NCBI GenBank assembly: GCA_965216025.1
Contig: CBDCEX010000009.1
Span: forward strand, 62,001 to 126,000
Direction of reading: 5' to 3'
Source of the DNA: JADFQT01 sp965216025
GTDB taxonomy: Bacteria; Chloroflexota; Dehalococcoidia; Lucifugimonadales; UBA3495
Length of the DNA: 64,000 nt
Of the stretch, positions 53,404-62,050 are shown in pieces (within the stretch, counting starts at the first letter, position 1; every line of letters starts with the position of its first letter). A program made the translations under genes and the position numbers. Under the pieces are notes generated by a model. The model saw nothing but the letters and a program-made list of their open reading frames with translations. It searched no databases and was not told the DNA's origin.

Positions 53404-54168
53404 CTACCGGCCCTTCCAGACCGGAGCGCGCTTCTCGGCAAAGGCCTTGACGCCTTCCGCGGCGTCTTCGGTCTTAAGGATCTCATCTCGCTTGTTCTGC
53501 GCGTATTCAACCCGGTCTTCCAGGCTCATAGAAGCTCCCAACGTAGCCGCTTCCTTGATGGCGCCCACGGGCAGGGGAGCGTTGGCCACTATTTTGCGGG
53601 CGATCTCCTCGGCCTTGGTCATGACTTCCTCCGGGGCCACCAGGTGGTTCACCAGCCTCAGATCCAGCGCCCGCTGGGCGTCGATGAACTCGCCGGTAAA
53701 GAGAATTTCGAAGGCGATGTTGCGGGGGACCACCTGGGATAGCAGGGCCGGCCCGCTGACCGAGGATATGCCTCGCTTTACCTGAGGCCAGCCGAATTGG
53801 GCTTCAGTAGAGGCCACTCGAATATCGCTGCCCAGGGCAATGCCGCAGCCCTGCGCCAGGCAAATGCCGTTTATCGCGGCGATGATGGGCTTCCAGATGT
53901 TGGACTGGACGATGTAGAGATCGCCGGTGCTGGGGCCTTCGTTGGCCCGGGCGTTGGCCATGGCCACCAGGTCGTGACCGGTGGAGAAAGCCCGGCCCCG
54001 TCCGGTGACGATGGCGCAACGGACTTCCGGGTTGTTCTTGACGTCCTGGAAGGCGTCCCATAGGAGCTGGCGCATTTCCGGATTGATGGCGTTCAGCTTC
54101 TCCGGCCGGTTCAGGGTAATGTAGGCGATGCCATCCTTGATTTCGTAAAGAGCCTCTTTCTCTGGCAA
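53404..54168 (-). CDS. Crotonase-superfamily enzyme lacking both hydratase glutamates
   Basis: 254 residues with the full crotonase fold: ITLNRPEKLNAINPEM at the N-terminus, the first oxyanion-hole segment AFSTGHDLVAMA and the second, NGICLAQGCGIALGSD. In enoyl-CoA hydratases the second segment reads GGGCEL with the catalytic Glu, and a second Glu follows as PE. Here these positions are Gly (QGCGIA) and Gln (FGWPQV). The protein therefore probably does not hydrate enoyl-CoA in the usual way. Isomerase, hydrolase or decarboxylase activity is possible within this superfamily. Downstream of two CoA-transferase genes on the same strand, it likely acts on their CoA-thioester product. Confidence 0.85.
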   Translation of the reverse strand: MPEKEALYEIKDGIAYITLNRPEKLNAINPEMRQLLWDAFQDVKNNPEVRCAIVTGRGRAFSTGHDLVAMANARANEGPSTGDLYIVQSNIWKPIIAAINGICLAQGCGIALGSDIRVASTEAQFGWPQVKRGISSVSGPALLSQVVPRNIAFEILFTGEFIDAQRALDLRLVNHLVAPEEVMTKAEEIARKIVANAPLPVGAIKEAATLGASMSLEDRVEYAQNKRDEILKTEDAAEGVKAFAEKRAPVWKGR

Positions 54169-54248
54169 AACTATGCCTCCTCTTGCTGGCTAATGTTCAG
54201 CGGCCTCTTGTCTAACTGGAGTCCTCGGAACGTCTACATACCCGACTC

Positions 54249-55523
54249 CTAAATAATGCGCGAGCCGGTGGGTTTGGTGCCGATAACCCCGGTCTCCTCC
54301 AATCGGGCAATCTCCTCGCCGGGCATCCCCAACAGCTCATGGTATATCTGGTAGTTGTGCTGACCCAGGGTTGGGGCTGCCCAGTGAACCTGTCCTGGAG
54401 TGGCCGACATCTTCCAAGGAATTCCGGGATACCACCGGGGTCCCACCTGGGGATGGTCCACTTCGATGAAGGTGCCGCGCTCCCGGTAGTGAGGGTCTTC
54501 CAACAGGTCCGGCCCTCTCAGCACCGGACTGGCAGGAATTCCCAACTGTTGCAGTTGATGGCTGATGGCATAGGCTTCCCGGCTGGCCGTCCATTGGCGG
54601 AGTAGTTCGTCGAGTACTTCTTGGTGTTGCAGGCGGCCATCGCTGGTGCTGAATCGTGCGTCTTGTGCCAGGGCATCGCCGCCGATTATTCCGGCCAGGT
54701 GTTGCCACTGCTCGTCCGTGGTCACGGCAATGGTCACCCACCGGTCCTCTCCGGCACAGGGGTAGCTATTATGGGGCGCGTGGTGGGGGTGGCGATTGCC
54801 CCTTCGCTCCGGCTCTTGTCCGGTCATCTGGTAGGCCAGCGTTTCGGCGCCAATTAAGGACACCGCCGACTCCTGCTGGGATACGTCTATGAACATACCC
54901 CGGCCGGTACGCCGCCGGTAGCGCAGTGCCGCCAGCAGCACCCCGGCCGCGTGAGAGCCGGTGATGGGGTCGCCGTGATTGATGCCCGACTTCATCGGCC
55001 CGTCATCGGCGTACCCGGTCATGTGGGCCATACCCGATAGCTGCTCCTGACCGATTCCATAGGCCACGTACTGCCGCCAGGGTCCGCTGTTGCCGAAGGC
55101 GGGCATGGAAACGTAGATCAAGTCGGGCCGGAATTGACGCAGGGTTTCGTAAGTATAGGCCAACCTCTCCAGGCTGCCCTGGCGGAAGTTTTCTATGACG
55201 GCGTCGCTGATGGAAACCAGCTGTTCGAACACCCGTCGCCCGGATTCCTCGGTCAGTTCCAGGGTAATGCCGTACTTGCTCAGGTGCAGGCAGTTAAACC
55301 AGCCATTGCGGTTCCAGGGTTCGTCGCCGGGCTCCGCGTCCGGATAGGCCACCACGCCCCGAGCCGGAGTGACCGGTCCGCGGTGGGAATCGTAGACCCG
55401 TAGCGATTCCATCTTGATTACTTCCGCTCCCATGTCCGCCATCAGCTTGGTGCAGTAGGGTCCGGCCCAGATGCGGGACAGGTCCAGGATGCGGAAGTTT
55501 TTCAGGGGCTGCGGGCCGGGCAT
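54249..55523 (-). CDS. Family III CoA-transferase (CaiB/BaiF), catalytic-type subunit
   Basis: 424 residues with the CaiB signature ILDLSRIWAGPYCTKLMADM, MGAEVIKMES and DAVIENFRQGSLERLAYTYE. The aspartate that carries the acyl group in family III enzymes (Asp169 in formyl-CoA transferase) is present as Asp185 in INHGDPITGSHAAGVLLAAL. The reaction is transfer of CoA between carboxylates, such as from succinyl-CoA to an organic acid. It begins one base after the end of the second CoA-transferase gene, so the pair are co-transcribed and perhaps co-assembled. Substrate unknown. Confidence 0.9.
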   Translation of the reverse strand: MPGPQPLKNFRILDLSRIWAGPYCTKLMADMGAEVIKMESLRVYDSHRGPVTPARGVVAYPDAEPGDEPWNRNGWFNCLHLSKYGITLELTEESGRRVFEQLVSISDAVIENFRQGSLERLAYTYETLRQFRPDLIYVSMPAFGNSGPWRQYVAYGIGQEQLSGMAHMTGYADDGPMKSGINHGDPITGSHAAGVLLAALRYRRRTGRGMFIDVSQQESAVSLIGAETLAYQMTGQEPERRGNRHPHHAPHNSYPCAGEDRWVTIAVTTDEQWQHLAGIIGGDALAQDARFSTSDGRLQHQEVLDELLRQWTASREAYAISHQLQQLGIPASPVLRGPDLLEDPHYRERGTFIEVDHPQVGPRWYPGIPWKMSATPGQVHWAAPTLGQHNYQIYHELLGMPGEEIARLEETGVIGTKPTGSRII

Positions 55524-55524
55524 T

Positions 55525-56862
55525 TTAGAGAACCGGCCCGGCTTTAATTTCGTCTATATCCGATTGACTGTATCCCAGTTCTTCCAGCACTTCGCCGTTG
55601 TGCTCCCCCAGCAGAGGCGCCCGGCGGTATACCCAGGCGGAATTCATCCCGCCGCTCGACTTGCTCCCGGAAGGGTCAAGAGGGTGAGCGCTGATCGGCG
55701 GACCGGGGTATTTGAACGTACCGGCTACCGGATGGTCTAGGGGCACGAAATAGTCGCGCTCCTGGAGCTGCTCCATCTCCAAGATGTCCTGCATGGTGGC
55801 CACAAACGCGAAGCCCAGCCCCTCCTCCTGCCCTGCCTTGAAGATATCGACTTTGTCGTGCTCCAGAAGCCAGGGCAGCATCAGCGCATCCACTTCATCG
55901 GCATGGATCAGCCGGCCCTGGCGAGAGGCAAAACGGGGGTCGGCCAACTCCTCCCGCTCCATAATTTGCGCAACCTGGGGCCAGCGCTGGTCCGGACCCG
56001 CGACGATGCCCACATAACCGTCCTGACAGGGATAGATCCCCCAAGCGGCACGCCCGTAGCCCCGGTTGCCCACCCGGGAATACTCCACCCCGGAGTAGCT
56101 ATATTGCATCAGGGCGTTCTCCAGGATGTTGGTGGCGTATTCCGCGATGGAGATGTCGATGTGCTGACCCTGTCCGCTGTCCTCCGCGTAGATCAGCGCG
56201 GACATGGTAGCGGCAAAGGCGTTTTGGCCGGCCCCCAGCTGGACCAGCGGTGCGCCCTCTTTCAGGGGCTCGCGTTCCGGCTCACCGGTAATGTTCATCA
56301 GCCCGCCGGCGGCGTAAAGGTTGAGCTCGGTGGCCTTCCAGTCCCGGTAGGGTCCCGTCTGGCCGTAGTTGGAAATGGACGCCATGACCAGGGCCGGGTT
56401 AACTGCATGGAGCTGGGTATAGCCCAAGCCCAATCGATCCATGACGCCAGGGGCGAAGTTCTCCACCAGGATGTCGGCTGTCTGGACCAACTGGAGGAGG
56501 ATTTCCCGGCCCGGCTGGGACTTGAGGTCCAAAGTCAGGCTCTTTTTGGAGGTATTCAGGTAGAGGAACCAGGCCCCCGTTTCGCCCCTAATTGCGGCTT
56601 CACCACCAGACTGCTGAGCAGCTGATGATGTCGCTGGGGCTGTCGGCAAGGGTTCGGCAAAAGGCCCCACCCGGCGCATGGGGTCCCCGGCGCCCGGCCG
56701 CTCAATCTTGACCACCTCGGCGCCCAGGGTAGCCAGGAGTTTGGTGCAGTAGGGCCCCGAAATGTAATGGGTTAGGTCGACCACCTTGACCCCGGCCAGC
56801 AGCCCAGGGAGGGCGGGGTTGTCGCCCGGTGAAAAGGTCATGGAGTGGATGTAGCTCCCCAA
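55525..56862 (-). CDS. Family III CoA-transferase paralog without the catalytic aspartate
   Basis: 445 residues with VVDLTHYISGPYCTKLLATL, LGAEVVKIERPGAGDPMRRV, ADILVENFAPGVMDRLGLGY and HIDISIAEYATNI, all typical of the family. At the place aligned with Asp185 of the partner the sequence is PLVQLGAGQNAFAATMSALI, putting Gln where the catalytic Asp is expected. Heteromeric family III enzymes such as benzylsuccinate CoA-transferase (BbsEF) pair an active with a partner subunit, so the tandem genes may encode such a complex. First gene of the minus-strand run toward the crotonase. Confidence 0.88.
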   Translation of the reverse strand: MGSYIHSMTFSPGDNPALPGLLAGVKVVDLTHYISGPYCTKLLATLGAEVVKIERPGAGDPMRRVGPFAEPLPTAPATSSAAQQSGGEAAIRGETGAWFLYLNTSKKSLTLDLKSQPGREILLQLVQTADILVENFAPGVMDRLGLGYTQLHAVNPALVMASISNYGQTGPYRDWKATELNLYAAGGLMNITGEPEREPLKEGAPLVQLGAGQNAFAATMSALIYAEDSGQGQHIDISIAEYATNILENALMQYSYSGVEYSRVGNRGYGRAAWGIYPCQDGYVGIVAGPDQRWPQVAQIMEREELADPRFASRQGRLIHADEVDALMLPWLLEHDKVDIFKAGQEEGLGFAFVATMQDILEMEQLQERDYFVPLDHPVAGTFKYPGPPISAHPLDPSGSKSSGGMNSAWVYRRAPLLGEHNGEVLEELGYSQSDIDEIKAGPVL

Positions 56863-57304
56863 ACCAAAGCTGAGGTGGGACCCACTTAGTTATATACCCA
56901 AACTCTGCGGGTTTCACTTTGGTATTAGTTTAAACTCCGGCCAGCTTGGGGTGGGCGGGTGCGGGAGCTATTGTTGCATCGGTGATCGGGAAATGCAAGG
57001 GCGCCTTGTAGCCCCAGGGCCTTTCGACCGTCATTGCGAGGGCCGCAGGCCCGAAGCAAGCTCATGAGGGTAGGAAGGGATTACTTTGCTCGCCATGACA
57101 CCGGGGGAGCCGCAAGACCCTGTAGGAGCCCGCCCTTCAGCAGACAGAGCGGCCAACCGTTAGCACCCTAAATAATTAACTTATACCAAGTTTGCCTAAA
57201 GGCCGCATGAAAGTCCTGGGTTATTCCGTAGGGGCACGGCATGCCGTGCCCCTACTAGATCAGCGGCGTTACCTGGAGATGTTCTTCATTCGGATTTGGT
57301 ATTA
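56863..57304. other. Gene-free region with dispersed repeat and palindrome
   Basis: It holds an imperfect inverted repeat GTCATTGCGAG ... CTCGCCATGAC at 57030-57099, of the type scattered as REP-like repeats in many genomes. It also holds the 28-bp palindrome at 57228-57255. No open frame here looks coding. It separates the CoA-transferase promoter region from IS1380 copy 2. Confidence 0.6.
57228..57255. repeat. Perfect 28-bp palindrome
   Basis: GTAGGGGCACGGCA followed by its exact complement TGCCGTGCCCCTAC. With no spacer it can form a cruciform or a tight RNA hairpin. It has no T-tract, so it is more like a dispersed REP element than a terminator. Confidence 0.9.
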
Positions 57305-58938
57305 GCCCGTATTCCCCATTTGGCTCAAACAAGTGATGCGGTAAATAGGCAACTTTCTTGCTTTTCTAGTCGTTACATGAATCTCTTAGCCGTATTTCAG
57401 ATATAATACATGCAATAAGTTGGCTATTTCAGATAACTTGCGTACCGACATTGGAGGCACCCGATGGGTGACCGCGAAAAGGCCTCTCTTCGGCTCCAAT
57501 TCAATCCCCAAATCCGGCTGGAGTTACATGGTGCCACCATCACCTCCGACGCCGGACTGCTGGCATTCCGAGAACTGGATGACGCCCTGGACCTTACCCC
57601 CATAGCCTCCGACTATCTCCAGGAAAGCCGTACCGGCCGCAACATCCGACACCACCTGGTCCCTCTGCTCCGCCAGTCCATCTACAGCCGCTTGGCCGGC
57701 TACGATGATACCAACGATGCAGAACGTCTTTCCCAAGACCCAGCCATGAGAGTTGTCGTGGGCTGGCAAGGCTCAGACCGCAACGCCGCCAGAACCAACA
57801 CCATGAGCCGTTTTGAGACGGAGACTCTGACTCAAGAGGACAACCTAAAGGGGCTGGCCCTGATGAATCCCCAGTGGGTGGAGCTGGCCATGGCTCACAC
57901 TCCACACCGGCGAGTGATTCTGGACATGGACAGTTCGGAGAGTCCAGTGCATGGTCAGCAGGAAGGAGCCGCCTACAACGGGCACTTCGAGTGTGTCTGC
58001 TATCATCCCCTCTTTCTGTTCAACCAGTTTGGGGATTGCGAAGGAGCGACGCTACGACCCGGAAACGTGCATAGTGCCGATGGCTGGCAGGAACTCCTTG
58101 AGCCGGTGGTGAAAGGATACCAGAAGAAAGGACTGCGGTTGCTGTTCCGGGGTGACGCTGCTTTTGCCAAGCCGGAGCTATACGAGTATCTGGAACAAGG
58201 AAAGATCGGGTACGCCATCCGGCTTCCCGCCAATCAGGTAATTCAGGAGCAGATCCAACCCTTGCTGGAGCGTCCTACCGAATGGCCATCCCGGGAGCCT
58301 ATCGTCTCCTACCATGACTTTGCCTATCAGGCCCAGAGTTGGCACTTGCCCAGGCGAGTGGTGGCTAAAGTAGAGTGGCATCAGGGGGAGCTATTTCCCA
58401 GGGTTGGTTTCATCGTGACCAACCTGAGCTATCCACCCAAAGGAATAGTCCGCTTTTACAATGGCCGTGGCACGGCGGAGCAGTGGATCAAGGAGGGCAA
58501 GTACGCCCTGAACTGGACCCGGCTTTCCTGCCACAAGTTCGTGGCCAACCAGGTGAGACTATGGCTGTTCGTCCTGACTTACAACCTGGGCAACTTTATG
58601 AGAAGGCTGGTGTTGCCGGAGGATATGAAGCACTGGACTCTGACCAGTCTTCAGACCAGGCTGATCAAGACGGGTGGGCGACTGGTACGCCACGCAAGGA
58701 GGCTGGTGTTTCAGCTTGCCGAGGTGCTGGTAACCAGGGAAATGCTGACCGGGATACTAGAACGGATCAGCCGGCTTCGGCTGGCACCTGGCTAGCCTGC
58801 TTTGAGAGCACAGGTATTTCGGACAGTTATGGGGTCGTCCGGGGTAAATAGACCACCCCGAGGGAGACGCTTGGGCAGGGGCAGGCAATTCTAGACTTTT
58901 ACGCTCGTCAGGGGGGTGGTTACCCTATGGGAGTGGGT
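57305..58938 (+). mobile_element. IS1380-family insertion sequence, copy 2
   Basis: The left end CCCGTATTCCCCATTTGGC (57308 on) and a right end resembling the complement (ACCCTATGGGAGTGGGTC, near 58921-58938) enclose one transposase gene. The DNA is clearly homologous to copy 1 but diverged, so it is a related element and not a recent duplicate. Boundaries are approximate. Confidence 0.7.
57464..58795 (+). CDS. IS1380-family transposase, copy 2
   Basis: 443 residues, same length and start context (GGAGGCACCCG then ATG) as copy 1. It keeps HRRVILDMDSSESPVHGQQE, LLFRGDAAFAKPELYEYLE and RGTAEQWIKEGKYALNWTRL, so all three catalytic acidic regions are intact. Differences are spread through the protein, most in the central insert. 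Confidence 0.93.
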   Translation: MGDREKASLRLQFNPQIRLELHGATITSDAGLLAFRELDDALDLTPIASDYLQESRTGRNIRHHLVPLLRQSIYSRLAGYDDTNDAERLSQDPAMRVVVGWQGSDRNAARTNTMSRFETETLTQEDNLKGLALMNPQWVELAMAHTPHRRVILDMDSSESPVHGQQEGAAYNGHFECVCYHPLFLFNQFGDCEGATLRPGNVHSADGWQELLEPVVKGYQKKGLRLLFRGDAAFAKPELYEYLEQGKIGYAIRLPANQVIQEQIQPLLERPTEWPSREPIVSYHDFAYQAQSWHLPRRVVAKVEWHQGELFPRVGFIVTNLSYPPKGIVRFYNGRGTAEQWIKEGKYALNWTRLSCHKFVANQVRLWLFVLTYNLGNFMRRLVLPEDMKHWTLTSLQTRLIKTGGRLVRHARRLVFQLAEVLVTREMLTGILERISRLRLAPG

Positions 58939-59071
58939 CAGTTGAGTGAATCGGATGCAGTTGACGCCCTCAGGCTGCCCTTTTATAGTTCGAGCCATCC
59001 CACAGGGTCACATGGTTGGAGGAATCAGTTTGATCTGGGCAATCCCGAGTAAGGAGAAATAGGACAGCTTA

Positions 59072-60379
59072 GTGAAAGAGCCATCGACCGCCAGGTCTCC
59101 CCTGTACTTCGGCTGGTACGTCGTTGCCGCCGTAACCTTCATCGCTTTCGTTAATACTGGGTCCCGCAGCAGCTTCGGAATCTTCGTCATACCCATGAGC
59201 GAGGATTTCGGTTGGAGCCGGTTCACCATCTCGGTGGTGGCAGGCATTGGGGCCATCGTCGGCGGCGCGGCTCAGCCTTTTCTCGGGTATGTTTTCGACC
59301 GCGTTGGGGCCAGGAAAGTGGTTCTGACTTCCTTGCTGACCGTCGGACTGGCGACAGCGGCCCTCGCTCTAACTTTCAACTTCATCTTTCTGTTATTGGT
59401 ATTCGGGTTTGTTGCATCCATATCCAACAGCGGAGCTGCTCTAGCCAGAGGCGCGCTGCTGGCCAAGTGGTTCATCCGGAAGCGGGCCACCGTAGTCAGC
59501 GTCGGCGCCGTGGGGACCTCGGCTGGCAGCTTGTTGCTGGTGCCTTTCGCCATGTATCTGTTGCAAGCCACCGGTGACAACTGGAGGATAACCTGGGCTG
59601 CGCTGGGGCTTATTATTCTAGTCCTGGCCGTCCCTCTGGCCTTCCTGTTCATTCGTGACGACCCCAGCAAGGTTGGACTGCGGCCCTACGGTGAAACTGA
59701 CCCGTCCGAAGACGGCGCCGCCGATCAATCCTTCCTCCAGCGAGGGCCGCTAGAAGTCGATAAATGGAGCGAGTCCTTCCGGTCTTCTCCCATCTGGCAA
59801 ATGTCCGGAGCCTATTTCGTCTGCGGCTTGACCACATTGATCATGTCGGTCCACTTTGTGCCCTACGCCATCGGCTTGGGAGTCTCACCTGGTGTCGCGG
59901 CCACGATATTCGGTGTCATGATGGGTCTGAACGTCGCGGGGGGACTGGGATCTGGGATGCTGGCGGACCGGTTCGGCCGGAAAAACGTACTGGCTTCCGC
60001 TTACTTCATAAGAGGTTGTGGATACATCGCTTTACTATTAATGCCGGCGACCGTAGGGCTGTGGCTCTTCGCCGCGTTTGCAGGATTCTCCTGGATCGCC
60101 ACCGTGTCCTTGACCAACACCTTGACCGCCGACGTGTACGGCCTGCGGGCCCTTGGAACCATCTCGGGAATCACGTTCCTGTGCCACCAGATTGGCGGTC
60201 TGTCTGGTGTCTTGTTGGCTGGGTTCTTGTATGACCTCACTGGCTCTTACACCCTACCTTTCGCCTTAGTAGGGTCAATGCTTTTCCCGGCAGCCCTGTT
60301 GGCATTTAACATCAAAGAACGGAGGTATTCCACGCGCTACCGTATTCAATTAGTGACCGTCGCCAATTCCGGAAACTAA
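59072..60379 (+). CDS. MFS transporter
   Basis: 435 residues with about 12 hydrophobic helices in two halves joined by a charged loop (FIRDDPSKVGLRPYGETDPS). The N-half has FGWYVVAAVTFIAFVNTGSR and the loop 2-3 motif GYVFDRVGARKVVL. The C-half has LADRFGRKNVL. The general look is of the monocarboxylate/oxalate-formate group of the major facilitator superfamily. It probably imports an organic acid that the nearby CoA-transferases activate, though it is on the opposite strand and separated by IS1380. GTG start. AAGGAG lies about 15 bases upstream, which is far. Confidence 0.85.
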   Translation: MKEPSTARSPLYFGWYVVAAVTFIAFVNTGSRSSFGIFVIPMSEDFGWSRFTISVVAGIGAIVGGAAQPFLGYVFDRVGARKVVLTSLLTVGLATAALALTFNFIFLLLVFGFVASISNSGAALARGALLAKWFIRKRATVVSVGAVGTSAGSLLLVPFAMYLLQATGDNWRITWAALGLIILVLAVPLAFLFIRDDPSKVGLRPYGETDPSEDGAADQSFLQRGPLEVDKWSESFRSSPIWQMSGAYFVCGLTTLIMSVHFVPYAIGLGVSPGVAATIFGVMMGLNVAGGLGSGMLADRFGRKNVLASAYFIRGCGYIALLLMPATVGLWLFAAFAGFSWIATVSLTNTLTADVYGLRALGTISGITFLCHQIGGLSGVLLAGFLYDLTGSYTLPFALVGSMLFPAALLAFNIKERRYSTRYRIQLVTVANSGN

Positions 60380-60586
60380 GCTAAGATGGCGGTTACTCTT
60401 CAGAGAGTCAAGCCATGGACTCCCGCGCCTTGGAATAGTGGCTTAGGCCTCTACCCTGAGTATCCTCACCTAGACGCGCCCGCACGCTATTGTTTCATAG
60501 TTACGACGGACCACCCCCTCAAGCCGGCATTCTCCCACAGGGAGGGGGCATATTCGCGACGCACCCAAAATGAGCGCAACCACCGC

Positions 60587-60925
60587 CTATCTACGCCAAC
60601 CCTCCTGGTCCGGCATAAGCCCTCGTATGTAGGGCACTTGCCCGATGTGCTGGGAGCACTCCGGGCAAGGACCCAGTTGAACGTCGGGGCCGGTCGCGGA
60701 TGAAGCAGGTTTCGGTCCGGATTTGTGGTCTCAAGATCGGCCTCTGATAGGCCCCGGATCACCGGTTCCACGCTCTCCAACACGTCCGCCCGGTATCCGG
60801 CGACTATTTCCGCTGCGACCTCCGGGAACGAACCGACCTGCTCCGGGGTGTCTCCAGCTCCATATCGGTCACCAAGTGGCATCCCAAACTTCTCGGCCCA
60901 GCCCCGGGTTTTCCACCGTTAAGAT
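60587..60925 (-). pseudogene. DinB-superfamily protein, truncated and frameshifted
   Basis: From about 60925 the minus strand reads WKTRGWAEKFGMPLGDRYGA and DTPEQVGSFP, then ADVLESVEPVIRGLSEADLE, as in DinB/DUF664 four-helix metal-binding proteins. Just after TFNWVLA the frame shifts by one. The adjacent frame gives PECSQHIGQVPYIRGLMPDQ, the family's final His motif, ending at a natural stop at 60587. The 5' third is missing. It was a small thiol- or damage-related enzyme and is now inactive. Confidence 0.6.
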
Positions 60926-60936
60926 ATAATCCACAA

Positions 60937-61140
60937 ATGACTACCATAAACACAATCGAAGATCTGGCGCGCATCCTGCGGGACCAACCAACGTGGGCCG
61001 AGGCACTCCGAGCCCTCCTCCTCACCCAGGACCTGCTGGACCTGCCGGGCCGGTTCGACCGCTTCGTCGAGACCCAGCACGAGACCAACCAGGCACAGCA
61101 GGAGACCAACCGGCTGACTGACCGGCGTTTCCTATGTTGA
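60937..61140 (+). pseudogene. N-terminal fragment of a coiled-coil (DUF3782-type) protein, leaderless start
   Basis: TATAAT at 60925-60930 lies exactly six bases before ATG 60937, so the message is probably leaderless. MTTINTIEDLARILRDQPTW, then AEALRALLLTQDLLDLPGRF and a heptad region (ETQHETNQAQQETNRL), match the start of a common Chloroflexota protein with a C-terminal PD-(D/E)xK-like nuclease. Here the coding sequence ends after 67 residues, so the nuclease part is missing. Confidence 0.55.
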
Positions 61141-61157
61141 GGGCGACTCCATCTTCA

Positions 61158-61403
61158 ATGGCCTTGGTGAACGGCATCGACGTGCTCAACTCGTGGCTGA
61201 GTGGGTACAACCTCTTCCGACGGCCAAGCGATATTTCGGCAATGTTCCTGACCGCCCTCGGCTTGGCGATGGCCGTGGCGACCATCATTCTCTTTGCTCG
61301 ACGCCGGGGCTCCAACGTGAGAAGTTGGTTCAGCGAACCGGAGCAGCGCACGACCGAGGATGAAGATCGAAGCAGCGAAGCGCATGGTCTCTGGTATCTT
61401 TGA
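61158..61403 (+). CDS. Small membrane protein, uncertain
   Basis: 81 residues with one transmembrane helix (MFLTALGLAMAVATIILFAR) and a charged tail (SWFSEPEQRTTEDEDRSSEA). An earlier in-frame ATG at 61134 overlaps the end of the preceding gene. No family recognised and no clear ribosome binding site. Confidence 0.4.
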   Translation: MALVNGIDVLNSWLSGYNLFRRPSDISAMFLTALGLAMAVATIILFARRRGSNVRSWFSEPEQRTTEDEDRSSEAHGLWYL

Positions 61404-61424
61404 AGGTGGGACGCCCGACAGGAA

Positions 61425-61874
61425 ATGGTGATGCTCTCGCTGGCACCGATCAACGAAGTCAAACTGGTGGCCCTCCTTGTCCTGCTTGCCGCTCCCCTGC
61501 TCACCGGGACCGTCACCGGGGCAGCCTTGGGTTGGCGTCGCGGTCGGCTCGGCAGACTGGCGGGCTCGGCCCTGGGCTTGAGTGTTGGAGTGCTGGCGGT
61601 TGTGGTCGCCGTCGCTATGATGGAAGAACCGGACCAGCCGGAAATGGTCTTGATCGGGCCCGCGGATGCTGGTGCTCTCGCGCCGGGAGACCCCGGCGTG
61701 GAGGTGAAGTACACGATAACCGTCAATGGACCGCTGCACGGGGAGGTAACGCTGATTTGGGCGTTGCTGTACCCGATCCGCGTCGGAGCGGTTATTGTCT
61801 GCACCCGGTTCGCCACCGTCTCCCTGTGGTCGCTTATCCGGATGGGAGCACGGTTCGTCATACGGTCCCTGTAA
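61425..61874 (+). CDS. Predicted membrane protein
   Basis: 149 residues with two or three hydrophobic segments (VKLVALLVLLAAPLLTGTVT, LGLSVGVLAVVVAVAM and LTLIWALLYPIRVGAVIVC-like). A short loop between them contains the acidic stretch EEPDQPEM. A likely inner-membrane protein of unknown function. Confidence 0.45.
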   Translation: MVMLSLAPINEVKLVALLVLLAAPLLTGTVTGAALGWRRGRLGRLAGSALGLSVGVLAVVVAVAMMEEPDQPEMVLIGPADAGALAPGDPGVEVKYTITVNGPLHGEVTLIWALLYPIRVGAVIVCTRFATVSLWSLIRMGARFVIRSL

Positions 61875-61883
61875 GCCCGGGTC

Positions 61884-62050
61884 CTGCATCCGGGCAATTT
61901 CCATGAGGGTTTGGTTGAAGGCCCGATAGTCCCACGGGCTGGATGATTCTCGCCAGAGGCACCTCCCGACCAGTCTTAAGGGATCCTCCACCACAACAGA
62001 ACGGTGCCCTCCCGGGAGCGGGGTGCCAGCGAATCTCCCGGCTGTGTTGA
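61884..62050. other. Degenerate stretch with a possible minus-strand gene remnant
   Basis: On the minus strand DPLRLVGRCLWRESSSPWDY followed by RAFNQTLMEIARMQDP looks like part of a real protein, but the surrounding frame has no motif and continues into sequence antisense to the neighbouring genes. It is reported only as a possible remnant. Confidence 0.25.
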
